Below are positions 34,431 to 45,850 of a stretch of DNA of 64,000 nucleotides, piece by piece. A model generated the notes under the pieces. It made no database searches and was not told the origin of the DNA. It worked only from the letters and a program-made list of their open reading frames with translations. Position 1 is the stretch's first letter. Each line of letters starts with the position of its first letter. The DNA comes from Hydnum rufescens UP504 (lineage: Eukaryota; Basidiomycota; Agaricomycetes; Cantharellales; Hydnaceae). The DNA is taken from the NCBI GenBank assembly GCA_014904985.1, contig MU128969.1, positions 1 to 64,000 on the forward strand. Reading direction: 5' to 3'. Both the position numbers and the translations under genes were made by a program.

Positions 34431-35175
34431 CGCCCTGTGGGTGACGTTGGGTATCCAATTCCGAACTTGACTCGCCCATGGAACGATCTGTTCGCCCTGT
34501 GGCGCGGGGTTTTCACATGCCACTGAAGTCAAGTCGCTTTTTAGGGTTCCCGCTAGATGTGCTCCCTCGGGCCGATGTAATATTTCCTTCCATTTGTAAA
34601 ACGATCAGCTCTGGATTCCCTTTTTCTCCTCTTTTCCAATTCTTCCCTGTCCGCTCGCCTGCTCCTATTTTCCCAGCGCTCATCATCTAGAACATTTTCT
34701 CAAGATCTAACCGTCCCCGTGCAATCAGTAGTGTACTTTCGCGTCATTCAATGTATATCATAGTCGCCCTGTTTGAGAACCTGCCGCGCCCAACTCATGA
34801 GGCGCAACGAAAAGCAAAACTGTTATTAGAGGCCCATGCTTGGGGGGCTTGCTTCATCCTGATGGGATCGAAGCATACATGTACACGGACGTGTAACACA
34901 AAATAAAAGTTTCTCGCGTCAAATGAGTGTGAATGCTACAGGCAGACCAGGCTTGCGGCGTCGGTGTCGTCGCCCTGCGACCATACTGATGGGTGATTGA
35001 CCAAAAAAAAAAAACAAAGAGAAAAGCTGAGTGCGAAGGAGATGGATGGATTCACTGGCCTCGGACGCAATCAACCAAAAATGGAAGGAATGGGATGGGA
35101 AGAATTTTGCGTGAGCCTGGCATCCCACGTCCCCTCGTACCCGAAGCAGTGGGTGAGAACAAGCGATTCGGTTAA
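34431..35175. other. Convergent intergenic region
   Basis: It lies between the 3' ends of the CDK gene and the Hsp20 gene. An A-run is at 35004-35015. No gene is supported. Confidence 0.5.
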
Positions 35176-36008
35176 TCACTGAGCGGTGAGAGGGCGCAAG
35201 GGTGCGTGCGACTGCGGGCTTGGGAATTTAGGGTAGGTCACGGTGAGGCGACCGTCCTCCAAGAATGCGGTGACATCAGAGAACTTGGTGGGGGGTCGAT
35301 GTCAGCCGACATGTGAAGCCCATTGTGATGAACCAACAGTAAAAAAACTCACGTCTGTTCCCGGAGGAAGGGGTAATGTGCGAGCATACTTACGCTCTTT
35401 TCGTTCTCTCAGGAGGGTCCGATCAGGTTCACGCCTTTCCGTGGTCACCACGGACTCCCACGTAATCGTCAGGCGATCAAACTGGAACGCGACATGAACA
35501 TCCTCCTTCCGGACGTCAGGGAGCTCGAACGTAGCAGTGATCGTATTGGAATTATTGTTACGGTGAAAGTTAAATCTGACCGGAAGGGTCAGGCACGGGT
35601 GCCTTGTGCCTATATCCATGATGGGGAGACGAACCTAGACTTGCGCCGACTTAGTTTAGGCCCGGGCTCCTGCACTGTACTCGGGGAAGATGGCATCGCT
35701 CCTTGATGAAGCGTTCGGCGCCGAGTGACCGTTCGTGTCATTTTCTTCCGCCGGGAAGCAGCTTCGTTCCACAGTTGATTGAAGTCTTCATCTATCTCCG
35801 ATATGGGTTCCTCACCAGCAGGCAGCGACGGCGTAGGGGGAATGTCGGCAATAGTGGAGATTGTATCGGTGTACTGATTCGCAGGATCAACTGGCGCGGG
35901 CGCGAATGCTCTCTCAAATAGACTATCAAAGGCCTCCCAGGAGCGAATGAGAGGCGCGAAGGCTCGGGGGGAAGGTGAGAACTGGGATGCGGACGCAAGC
36001 TCAACCAT
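35176..36008 (-). CDS. Small heat-shock protein (Hsp20/alpha-crystallin)
   Basis: ATP-independent cytosolic chaperone that holds unfolding proteins. The N-terminal part reads MVELASASQFSPSPRAFAPL and a long acidic/Arg-rich linker. The alpha-crystallin domain reads NTITATFELPDVRKEDVHV...FDRLTITWESV...KYARTLPLPPGTD, then a phase-0 intron (35284-35351) and FSDVTAFLEDGRLTVTYPKF. The join between the first part and MDIGTRH is uncertain. Either a very short 41-base intron ending TCTAG is used, or one C is missing in the G-run at 35623-35626 (plus strand). A consensus heat-shock element lies about 190 bases upstream. The linker is longer than in most fungal Hsp20s. Confidence 0.85.
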
Positions 36009-36150
36009 GGCGCTCGATTATGGCTCAGCCGAGAAAACGAATTGAGGGGAGAAGGTAGAGTGGGAAGGGGCTTGCTCTTATCATAAACCCAAAGAACATG
36101 AGGCGAACTGGAGCCAAAGCGCAGCGTATGCGTGTCCAAGTTTGTTGAGT

Positions 36151-36207
36151 TTCAAGAAGAGCAAACACAGCTACTGTAAGAATCGCATGCACTTTTCCAG
36201 AAGGTTC
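36151..36207 (-). promoter_or_regulatory. Heat-shock elements upstream of Hsp20
   Basis: A three-unit element TTCcaGAAggTTC at 36195-36207 matches the nTTCnnGAAnnTTC consensus bound by the heat-shock factor. A two-unit TTCaaGAA lies at 36151-36158. Both are 140-200 bases upstream of the Hsp20 start codon. Confidence 0.75.
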
Positions 36208-37621
36208 CTTCTCAGTTGACCCATAGGCTTGGGTGGGGAACGGCTCGTCATCCTAAATACCGCAATTCTCAGATTCTGCTGAAAGGGACCTAGAAAGCAG
36301 CACGAGTTGCCCGGGCATAGCCGGAATCGCCAAACCCTGGGGAGTGCCATCAGCTCTACTTTATTGCACCGCCTCGCTCGAGGTCCTGTTGCAGATGTCC
36401 CATCTCATGTTTGGTCTCCAAGGCGCCCAATCAAGATCTATTCTCCTGTGTCACTCCCATCTCTGGCGATTCTTTTTATAACTTGTCAGGGACCAAACAT
36501 CTCATTATCTTTCCTTCTTTCGGCAAAAGCTATGATAGCGATTTCGGAGCCCGTGGACCATGTTCCGAAGCCTCGGGGACCGCCAACTACGGCTTGAATA
36601 TTATCTTCACCGTGAAAACTTGTCAGTATCACTCGACAACTGTTCTTGCTGACGGATGCGCCTTATAGGATCGTATGCCTATGTGATGAGTTTATTGAAT
36701 TGTGAGCCTAGGTCAACCTAGATCCTGGCGGCGATTCTGCAGTGCCTGTGTTCCAAGTAATTTGTGACTCATTGCTGATTACTGTTTCGGCGACCAATGC
36801 CACGAAAGCTGGTGGCTCGATAAATGCCTTGCCCTTGCGTCTTTGGATCATTCATTGGCATTTGGATCGAAGTCTCAACGGGCCTACACGCTCTCACACT
36901 CTCGCTCCGACTTCGCGGCCCGTGTTTCTCGTACGGGATTCATCTGCACCGCAAAGGGCAAGTCCATGTCCGTTACGTCTCTTGAGGATTGCATCCCCTG
37001 ATTGTGGGGTTCCGTATCCGTGACAGAAAGCTCATTTCCTTCAGCTGACTGGGCATCTTGGCCTGTCGACACACAGTGCACCTTCCTGGGTCGCTTTTAC
37101 TACCAGCAAAACCAAGGGCGGTCTCATCGGTGAAGTATATCAAGACTTGAATAGATTCTAGCACCAGATGTACTTTGATGAGTCCCCGCTCCCACGATGA
37201 AGGTATACCACATCTTACGCATCCATACATCGCGAGAGTCAATCACACTGAGATTGGTGAAGTACGCATCCGAGGGCCATACGAGAAAACGGCTCTCAAT
37301 CCTTTCGTCTCCAAGCATGATCGGATGATTCTCGCAAAAAATTTCTACGTGAAGCCCGTTGTTCCCAGAGGTGAGGCTGGGTCGAATTGAAGGTAAAGTC
37401 TGGTGTCAAGGCATGGCTTGTCTGAGAGCTTCCTTGCCATTGGCACTCCTAGGAGCAATGAATATGCCATTGAGAACCTCTGCTTCATCATTAGGATTGC
37501 ACTCCTGGGTTGGAGTGTGCTATTTTCTTGAAGTGCCGAGGAAAGCCTCACCTGGGGTATGTTTGATGCACACCATTTTTTTCTTTAGCCCCTGAGGTAT
37601 ATTATCATTTTCTACAGAAAT
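36208..37621. other. Unresolved stretch, no gene assigned
   Basis: Several plus-strand frames of 60-96 residues (36307-36668, 36742-37023, 37175-37595) have protein-like composition, but I cannot join them by plausible introns into a known family. It may hold a degraded gene. Confidence 0.35.
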
Positions 37622-39717
37622 CTAGAATGTAAATAGGGCTTTCGACTGGAACCGCTGTTTGATCTCATCCTCCCTCTTCCACCTTTTGAATAACCCAAGA
37701 AAACAGAATAATTTCCACCATTGAACATAGATGAGGAAGTTGGCAAGACTAAGTCCTACTGAGACCCCAATACTGACTGTTGTCAGGGAAGAGTTCCCTT
37801 CAGTGACCCATTTGTCATGAAAGAAGACATAATAAACACACCTTTGATCATTGCTAGTCCTGTATTTAAGCCAGATTCAAACTGATCATTTCCACCAGAA
37901 TAATTCTTTGACAAGCCCCCCACAGCCGTCAAGCCAGTCTAATATTTCAAAAAGCCATCAAGTCAGTATTAGCCTAGGTTCTCAATAGATGGGTCTCTGA
38001 GTGTGAAATTGAGATACCCACAGGAACAAGGAGTAGTACCCCTGGTACCATGAGCACATAGGCTGGAGCCTTGAAGATCCGAGCATAGGCATTTCCACAA
38101 ACTCCAACAGCAAGAGCACCCAATGTGCTCCCAATAGCACCAGTCAAATGCTGTCCACCAATTGTGTTTGCTAAGACAAAGATTACATGCAATTAAGATC
38201 AAGTTCAGAAGATATAATATGGAAAACATACCAGCATAGGCAGCACCAGCACATGTGACCATGACTATAACTGTCTTCTTCTCTACCCATGATAACTGTT
38301 GACCATTCCAGAGTGATAATGCAAGGGCAAAGAGGGGTACCAAGAACAATTGGGACCACCAAGGGGGATGCTGGAAATACCATGGCCAAGCTGGTCACGA
38401 TAGCATCCAGTGCCCTGATAGTTATATTGTGGATAGGCAATATCAGGGTTTAGAGCCATGGAGATACCAATTGTCATTGGAAGTGTAGTTGTCCCATTGT
38501 TGTCAGAAAGCACACCATGGCTGTACACCATTTTGGTGATCTCTCTGATCATTGAGACCCTCTGTTGCATGGCATTCTTGTCAATCCGAAGATACAGGTC
38601 TGACCCAAGTGTTTGCACAAAGCCCTACACCAATGCACAGGTAAAAATGAGTAAGGGCCAAATTTGGAACAGAATAAATACTTACAAGGAAGAGAGCCCG
38701 GAAAATAGCAAAGACAATCTTCATAGAACCAGTCAGCAATACTTTTGTTGCAATTTCTAGGGCTGCAGACACTGTGGAGAGGCATTAGTGGTGGAGAGTT
38801 AAATATTTGAACAGGTCACTCACTGACTGTGAATCCTGGAAGAATCAGAACAATCCCCCCAGAGGCAATAGCAGAATAGCAAAATTGATGTTCAGTATTG
38901 GAATATAGGGCCCGTGCTATAAATGAGATTACAAATGCACCAAGCAATCTATTTTATAGAAGTCAGTCAAAGGTGGACAAGAAAGGGTCACAAAGACTCA
39001 CTCAAAGATTTTGGCAATAAGTGGGTTTTCTGATGCCAGATATAGAGAAAGGACAGCCATTCCAGCAGCACACAACCCTCCAATGAGAGCATCTGCTGCT
39101 GCCCCCTGGAATGCAAAGAGTGTGATTACAAAGCCACACAAAAATGCAAATAAGCATTTGGTTTTTCGCCCATAGGTGTCATCTGCTTCATGGATTGTGC
39201 GAAGGGCCTTGGCTCCAACATAGGCACTCATTTGATTCTGAGTGACTGCCTCAAGGACATTTCTGGTGGCCTGAAGTCTCTCCAAGGATAGTCCTCCAGG
39301 CTCCTTGATTACATGCATTGCACTTCCTCTCCCTGTGTGATCCCCAAAGAAGGCAAAGATCACAGTAGGGAGAAGAGAGAACTCGGCTTTGACACCAAGG
39401 CACTCTGCAACATCTGTAAGTTGTGCTTCTATCCGGTGTGTGGGCCATCCATATGCCAAAAAGGACCGGCACAGGACCACAATGAATTGACGCCGATAAC
39501 GCTGGGCTATGGGTGTGACATTGGTGGAGTTCAAGGTGATCCATGCAAGTTTCCACTCACCAATTGCAGGGTTTTTGCCTAGAGGGTCATCAAGTGTGTT
39601 GAGCTCTCTGTTGGAGACTGGGTTGCTTGCCTCCAACAGGCCACCAAAGTGGTCGGCAGACGCATCGGCGCCCGTATGGTCTTGTGGCCCTTCAATGACA
39701 TTGTCGGCTTTGGACAT
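37622..39717 (-). CDS. ThrE/PRM10-type membrane transporter (DUF1212)
   Basis: Polytopic membrane protein of the ThrE/Prm10 family. Bacterial members export threonine; the fungal role is unclear. The N-terminal domain carries RRQFIVVLCRSFLAYGWPTHRIEAQL, FSLLPTVIFAFFGD and KEPGGLSLERL. Membrane segments follow: LFAFLCGFVITLFAF, LLGAFVISFIARALYS, GGIVLILPGFTVMSAALEIA, LVPLFALALSLWNGQQ, GSTLGALAVGVCGNAYARI and APAYVLMVPGVLLLVPVG. The last exon reads VSIGVSVGLSLANFLIYVQW and ends at 37622-37624. Near 38384-38388 the frame slips by one base between GCYRDQLG and WYFQHPPWW, a conserved loop. I take the start at 39717 rather than 39741 because a TATATAAAA box at 39761-39769 leaves too little room for the upstream ATG. 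Confidence 0.85.
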
Positions 39718-39760
39718 GGCGCGGATATGAAAGTTGTGCAAGGGGAATGGGGACAGAGGG

Positions 39761-39769
39761 TTTTATATA
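39761..39769 (-). promoter_or_regulatory. TATA box of the PRM10-like gene
   Basis: TATATAAAA on the minus strand, about 45 bases upstream of the chosen start codon. Confidence 0.5.
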
Positions 39770-40135
39770 CCCTGGTTAGTATTAGTCTATCCTGAATTAC
39801 TCAGAGACTGATCCATTAGAATTTCGTCCAATACAAATTAGGCCTGGGCAGAGTCAATTCTGGTATGGGCTGAAGCACTGAAAATAATTTCTCACTGTAC
39901 AACTCATAGGTGTCCATGAATTGTTAACAAAGTTGATGGGAGAGGATAGTCAACCATGGGTCCTACAGCTTTCAGTGAGCCAATCACAGACCCGAGTGCT
40001 CCCCATACAACGCCCCAAAACTAATCCATCAGAATTTCTGGGTGAAATTCTAATGGCTCAGTCCCTAATTAAATCAGGAGTGTATAAAACCCTGAGTCTC
40101 CGCCCCCTGGTAAGAATCTTCTTATCCACATCACC

Positions 40136-41022
40136 ATGTCGAAACCCAATTCCAGTGCGAAACAATCCAAACAGGAGCACTCGAATGCTCACCCACCTTC
40201 TGGCCCATTTTGCAACGACTTGGAGGCGAGCAACTGTGTACCCAAGATGGAACTCAACATACTCAATGCAGGAGGTCTCCGAAGGACTTCGCGACGCACC
40301 TCATCACTATCCCCTGTATCCACCGAATCGGACAATACTCTAGTCGCTATGCCTCCTTCAATGCGCAAGGGGCTATCCCATAAGGCAGAACAGGGGGGCC
40401 CCTGTCCGCTGGCCGCTATGACTGCGACGGCATTGAGAGCCATCACAACCAAGCATACGCGTATCAACAAGGCACGCTTCAATATGCTTGAAATCAAAGT
40501 CATCCTCAAGGACCAGCCTCGACCACCGAGTCCTGAACCTAACGTGCGTACGATCCTGCAGCGCAAGCGAGCTGAGGCGAAGCAAGAGAGGGCAGCACGA
40601 GCGAAGAAGAGAGGCTTGGATCGAAACCAAGAGGACCACGAGGATAGTGCCGTATCGCCTTCATGTTATGCTGTCACTCCCGGTGCTGAGCGACCACGGA
40701 AGCACTCTCGAACCCCTGGAGACGATGATGAATATAGGTCATCCAAGAGGATTCGTTTCGCTGTACAACCGCAGCTATGGATGACAGTGATTTCGGCTCC
40801 ACCCGAGTCCCTCTTCTACAGGACGAGGACATCGGTTCGAGCTCTGCCACTCCTCCACTTGTTACGAAGCGCAAGTTTGTCCGGTGGGACGAACTTCTGG
40901 AAAGCAACGCTAAATCCCTCCCAGCTCGGAACAACAAATTGAGCACCACTCGGCCTGATGGTCCCTCTACCCTAGCTAAAAGTGCGCTGGCAAAAGATCC
41001 CTCAGTGAGCTTCAATTCCTAG
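40136..41022 (+). CDS. Hypothetical basic coiled-coil protein
   Basis: I do not recognise a function. A 268-residue frame starts MSKPNSSAKQSKQEHSN. It contains an Arg/Ser-rich patch (RRTSRRTSSLSP), a TATALRAITTKHTRINKARFNM segment and a long charged helix rich in Arg, Ala and Gln (about residues 140-165), then KRIRFAVQP. At about 40770-40776 the better continuation moves to another frame (MDDSDFGSTRVPLLQDEDI...KRKFVRWDELLE), so a one-base indel or unrecognised intron is likely. A GTATAAAA box at about 40081 supports transcription. It may be a nuclear protein conserved in basidiomycetes, which is inference. It is divergent from the PRM10-like gene. Confidence 0.55.
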
Positions 41023-42092
41023 GATTGCAGAGGTTTTATTCTAACACACCCTTTCATTCTTGTAGTTCTATGGTCTTGGTATATTTGGAAATGTCATAAC
41101 GGAAGAGCCGTTAAACAACATTTTGACGAAGTGTCATGTGGTGGTAACCAAGGTGGTCTACAACGATGATGTGGATTAAATCCCCACTTGGCCACTCACT
41201 CTGGCATAGAGACCCACTCATCTCCACTCTGTTCACTTTCGCCCGCCGCCCCGACTGTACCGATGACAGTCCATTGGCCTCGAATAAACAAGGGTGAGGA
41301 AAAATCGTCGAATAACGCATATTCGGGGACTTCAGTCTGGTCTTCACGCGTGCGACAACGGGCAAGTAAGGGCAGAATCAGGAAGAATTTATGATTCTAT
41401 CCATCAGATTCAGAGAACGGATGATCTTGGTCAAGAAGTTGTTTCTTATCGACGGGTCTATACCGCAACATTTTGGGTGGTTATGGGAAAGTTATGGCTC
41501 GTAGCGCGTAGAAAATATTTCGTTCCTTTGCTTCTGACTGTCAGAGAGGAATTGTTTATGGAATGATTATGAACTGTGGATCAAACTGTAAGAATACGCT
41601 GTGGTCCGGACTCTCGCACCTAGGGGCCAGTGGAACCCAGCGCACTCTGATTCGTGGTCTCACCACTAGACCCTCTTAATAAATAGGGTATGGTTACGAG
41701 GCCAATGATGTATTATAAAAAGGGCGTCTACTGTAAGATCTCAACCCACTGCACCCTTTCTGGATTCCGGAGGCGCACTTAATTCGGAAAATTTACCGTG
41801 AGCTTCAAATCTGATACTGTCTTTGGGGAATACCCCACGGACCCAATGTCATTGTCAAAGCTTGAACGAGCCGCATGGTGTGGGTTGAGGAGAAATCCTC
41901 GTATCTCATGGCCATGTATTTTTCTTTCGTCGCGGGAATCGCGAGTAGGCAACTGGCTCCTATTGGCCCGAGCGCCGGTGTACTTGGGCCAAAGGTCCAC
42001 GGAAGTGGGGGCACCGGTCTGATCTTCACCAGATACTAAGTGATAGCAAATTGTTTCATTCCTCGTATCAAGAAAATTGTCCTATGGGAATA
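41023..42092. other. Convergent intergenic region, no gene supported
   Basis: Short frames only, with no domain motifs. It lies between the 3' ends of the hypothetical gene and the secreted DPBB gene. Confidence 0.45.
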
Positions 42093-42794
42093 TCAATGCT
42101 GGACCCAAGAAACCCCGTCAATAACACCATCAGCTGTGTTATCTAATACGTTAAAGCTGTAAAAAAAAGTATGAAAGCATCAGTGTGTATCGATGACAAA
42201 CATGAAATGAAAATATATACGCCGCGGGGGATAGATTGAGGTCATACTTCGCACCACCAACACTCCTGTCTGTCACCCTCACAGTTACCACGTTTCCATT
42301 ATCTGAAAATTTCCAAATTCCGGTTCAGACGTTGTCAAGTAAGGGGTGGCGAAAGGTACCGACATGTTGCAGTGATATTCCGTCCACACAGAGGATTCTG
42401 AGGGAGGGATTAGATAGACATTGAGTGCCAATAATCCTCAGACGCACCTTATTCGGGTTTCCTCCCTTGTAGCCACTGTGAGGGGCATTGGACTTAGGAA
42501 TGAGGATACGATTCTATGGAGATACAATACTAACGGGTAAGAATCGAAATAGTGTGCTTGAACGGCAGTCACGAGTTGGTCGTCAGTGGCGGTAATGCCG
42601 CAAGCACCCTGGAGAAAATGGGGCCGAATGAGCGATCGCTGCAAGATAAATATTCGACCTAGGGAAAATCGGACCAATCCCTGTTCAGTCCATGAAGCTT
42701 GTCCAGTGTATGCCCGCCTCTCGATGGGAGAGGCAGAGGTCGTTACGGTTGACGCAAGCAGCAAAGTGGCGACGAAACCGATGAGTGCGATCAT
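42093..42794 (-). CDS. Secreted double-psi beta-barrel (barwin/expansin-like) protein
   Basis: Small secreted protein of 133 residues from six exons (42675-42794, 42535-42608, 42448-42475, 42364-42397, 42221-42302, 42093-42156) whose lengths sum to an exact multiple of three. A signal peptide MIALIGFVATLLLASTVTTS is followed by a probable ERR processing site. The mature domain reads YTGQASWTEQGLGACGIT, DSYPGYKGGNPNKNPLCG, ITATYNGNVVTVRVTD, YDLNLSPAAF and DGVIDGVSWVQH. Family members usually have DRCxGC, while this one reads DRSVGG, so both cysteines are gone. The fourth intron uses a weak GTCGGT donor. The start at 42794 (not the upstream in-frame ATG) gives the signal peptide. A TATATAATA box is about 70 bases upstream. 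Confidence 0.85.
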
Positions 42795-45700
42795 TTTCTC
42801 GAAGGTGATGAGGACAAGGGTGAAGACCAAGTGGGGGGTTTAAGACGACGCATGAACGCGGATTATTATATACCGGTACCGACACGTATTACCACCACGG
42901 ATCACAAACGGCCACGCCGCCTGTCTAAAAAATACTCCTTCAGAGACGTAACTGGACGTGTATAAGAAGTAAGCATAGACGACGAGTCAATATTAATAAA
43001 AGCCAGCACACAAGGCGACAATGGAGGCCAGATTTAGTTTTGATGGGGCTTTGATGATGTAAAAGTGCGTAATGATGTGTGCGGCTTTTCTGCGTTCACA
43101 GATCAAGGTCTGCGGGCTAGATCGGCGAGATACACCTATGCAGACCCAGTACGTATTCGCGGCCACATACTATAGCATATCACCTCGTCCAAGATACACG
43201 CTGGGGGGAAGAAACCCATGCTTCGCTGAATTACATTGCAGGATACAGCCAGAACTTTGAGATTCTCGCCATGAGACTGCCCACATATTTCCCAAACGCA
43301 TTCCGGCAGATTTGGGACTCAGGGAAAGCCAGGCGAGGCAGGACCCTGGTTAGCTCGTTTAGACCCCCGAGACACTTCCATCCTGATTTTGGAGAAATTT
43401 TGGACGAAGATTCGAAAAAAAGCCACATGAAGGCACTGATAGGAAGGATATTTTACCACAGGGAAGTCATGAGGACTAAACCACATGGATTGACTAGTTG
43501 GATTCTGGTGTGGAAGGCCCCGGCCCCGAGATTGAACCAATGGATCAACTTTCTCGCTAATGTTTGGGGTACTCAGATCTTCTCTAGCGAGTGTGGATGG
43601 GAGACTGAAGGATAGCGAAACGGGAGCTGCCGTCACCACGTGCTCTACGCTACGCCTCAAAACCGATCCTCTTTGGAGTGACTGACTCGCGAATGAGTAT
43701 CAAAATACCAAAGCGAAGGCCAGTCCTGAGTGCCCTTCGGACTCTCGGGAGCGTGGAAGGGATAAGAGGAAATGACTATGAAACACACAATGCAAGCGCC
43801 ACAGGTGCGCAATAGTCAGGGTTGAGATTCCCTCGCATAGAACTATCACCCACAACACACGCAAAGGCTGCATATGGCCAAATTAATGATATAAAATAAC
43901 ATGGCTTATAGACTGATGGAAAAGAAGGCAGAAACCGAAGCTGCTCGCCACAGAGACTACAAGACAAAACAATACCGTCCTGAAAGCTGACGTCCGAAAT
44001 CTGTGGGACTGACTGCAGCTTCCTCATCGTTCTTCCATAATACCGGCGTCCCTTTAATGTATGTTACTCATGCGTCCAACAATCATCACCCCTGGATCTC
44101 CACGCACTCGTGAGAGCTCCTCACAGAAGAATTTAGAGCTCTGTACTCTGTACAGTCGTCAATGTGGACGTTCTGACCTGTCGATGGAAAAAAACCAACA
44201 CACTTCCATAAATTGTTACACAGTGCTAATAACGATCTTCACCATTAACACCATATGGTGGGTTCTAGGATCGAGATACACAAGAGGTGAGTTTGCTCGG
44301 GGAACAAATTATTGATGTGCAAATGATTACGAGTAACATCGATACGAGCGGCGCCCTGATAATTGTCAATATGTTGGAGAACAATTGGGGCCCAATATGG
44401 TGCACGAAATCCTGCAGTACACACACTACCATGCATATGGTCGTCCAACGTAAATGAAGGAAGATGATTCCAACAAACACGCTTGATACATTCATCTACT
44501 CTCTCACTCCGAGAAGAAACCGCTATTAATAACTCGCTAAGCCGATGAAAACCTCAAGGGGACCGCCTAGACGGTAGCATCCATGCTCTGAGAGAAGTCA
44601 AGGCAGCGATGAAGCAAACATAAATGACCTAGAGAGACTGGATCGCAAAGGGTGCTAAACATGGACGGAGGAGCTGAACGGGAAACAGGTGTAAAACCCC
44701 TTTCATGAAAGGATCATGTTCTGGATCTCCATTCTTGACCGCGTCCGGAGCGATATGCCATAGAAATGTAATGCCCGACTTCCCGCGAATAGAAGCCAGT
44801 GACGAGATGCCGGCAAACAAAGGCTATCGGGAGCGTCATTCGACTCGCAGAGTGAGATCCACTTCGGAATCCCACTCCCGTATCCTATCTGTCTCCTCTA
44901 ACCACTCAGCTGCGATAGCTTCGCCCAATTTGACAAGTAAATGGGATGTTCTCGATCAGACAACGCCCGGATGGCATTCGATCACGCATGACATCCAGAA
45001 AAACAAGCGGTCGCCAGGGAGAACTTGAGGACATAAATTATTGTTGAGAGTGGTTTGAGGGTCGTTAGCACGGAGCTTGTTACTCTGCAAAGCAAGGCGT
45101 GGAAAGAGGGTCGCATTGTCGTTGCTGGTGGATAATGTTTCTCCTTCTCGCGATCTAGACCCGCCACCACTTGGCAGCACAAGGATCTAGGAGCTGATTA
45201 AAACTAATGCTCAAGCATGGATTAAAGAGGTGCTTCTGGCATGCCAAACATGCACGCTGGCCTGGCGTATTGTCGAAGAGTCTCTGCACAAGACAGCATC
45301 TGCCTTCGTTGAGATTTGAAGAACAATATCGAAACTGTTTCGCGTGATGAGAGGATAAGTTCGTTTAATGAACACCTTGGTCTGTGGATTTTGTCCTTGA
45401 CCGCGGAAATACTGAAAAATGGTGCCTCGATTCTCGGAGTGTTCGTGTGATGGACGCCAAGCCTACGGATATGCCCAATAGTGAATTCGAGAGCAATGCT
45501 TTCAGCCCATCCAATGCCCCACCGAGCAGTATTCCAGCCCAGAACAAGCTTTCATGCTCACCAGCTGCTGCAAACCACAATACCAAGGCCCCATGACGTA
45601 CGCTCCCATCCAGATATCCACATCAATCGTGATGCAAGGAGCTAGAGACCGAATCCACCAAAAAATGAACCCAATAATCGACATCTGTGATACAGGGATA

Positions 45701-45850
45701 ACGCCAGGAACGACTGTTGATAAAACGCTGTAATGGTGGCAGAGATGTATATAAATTGTCACGTGGAGGACTTGACTCTATCGGCATTTTCCAGAGTCAC
45801 ACGGGTGACGGGAGTCACAAAATACCAGATCATCCACACTTGCAATCAAT
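42795..45850. other. 3-kb stretch without a supported gene
   Basis: Minus-strand frames at 44265-44495 and 45365-45762 are hydrophobic (for example FWAGILLGGALDGLKALL) and could be pieces of a membrane protein divergent from the aspartyl-tRNA synthetase gene. I could not join them into a recognised family. The plus-strand frame 43271-43615 has no motif. Confidence 0.35.

Noticed and set aside
34003..34479. Long minus-strand Ala/Val-rich reading frame
   Set aside because: It is the antisense shadow of the poly-Gln triplet tract of the CDK gene.
43271..43615. 114-residue plus-strand frame
   Set aside because: No recognisable motif, no plausible introns linking it to other exons, and an overlapping frame of equal length on the other strand.
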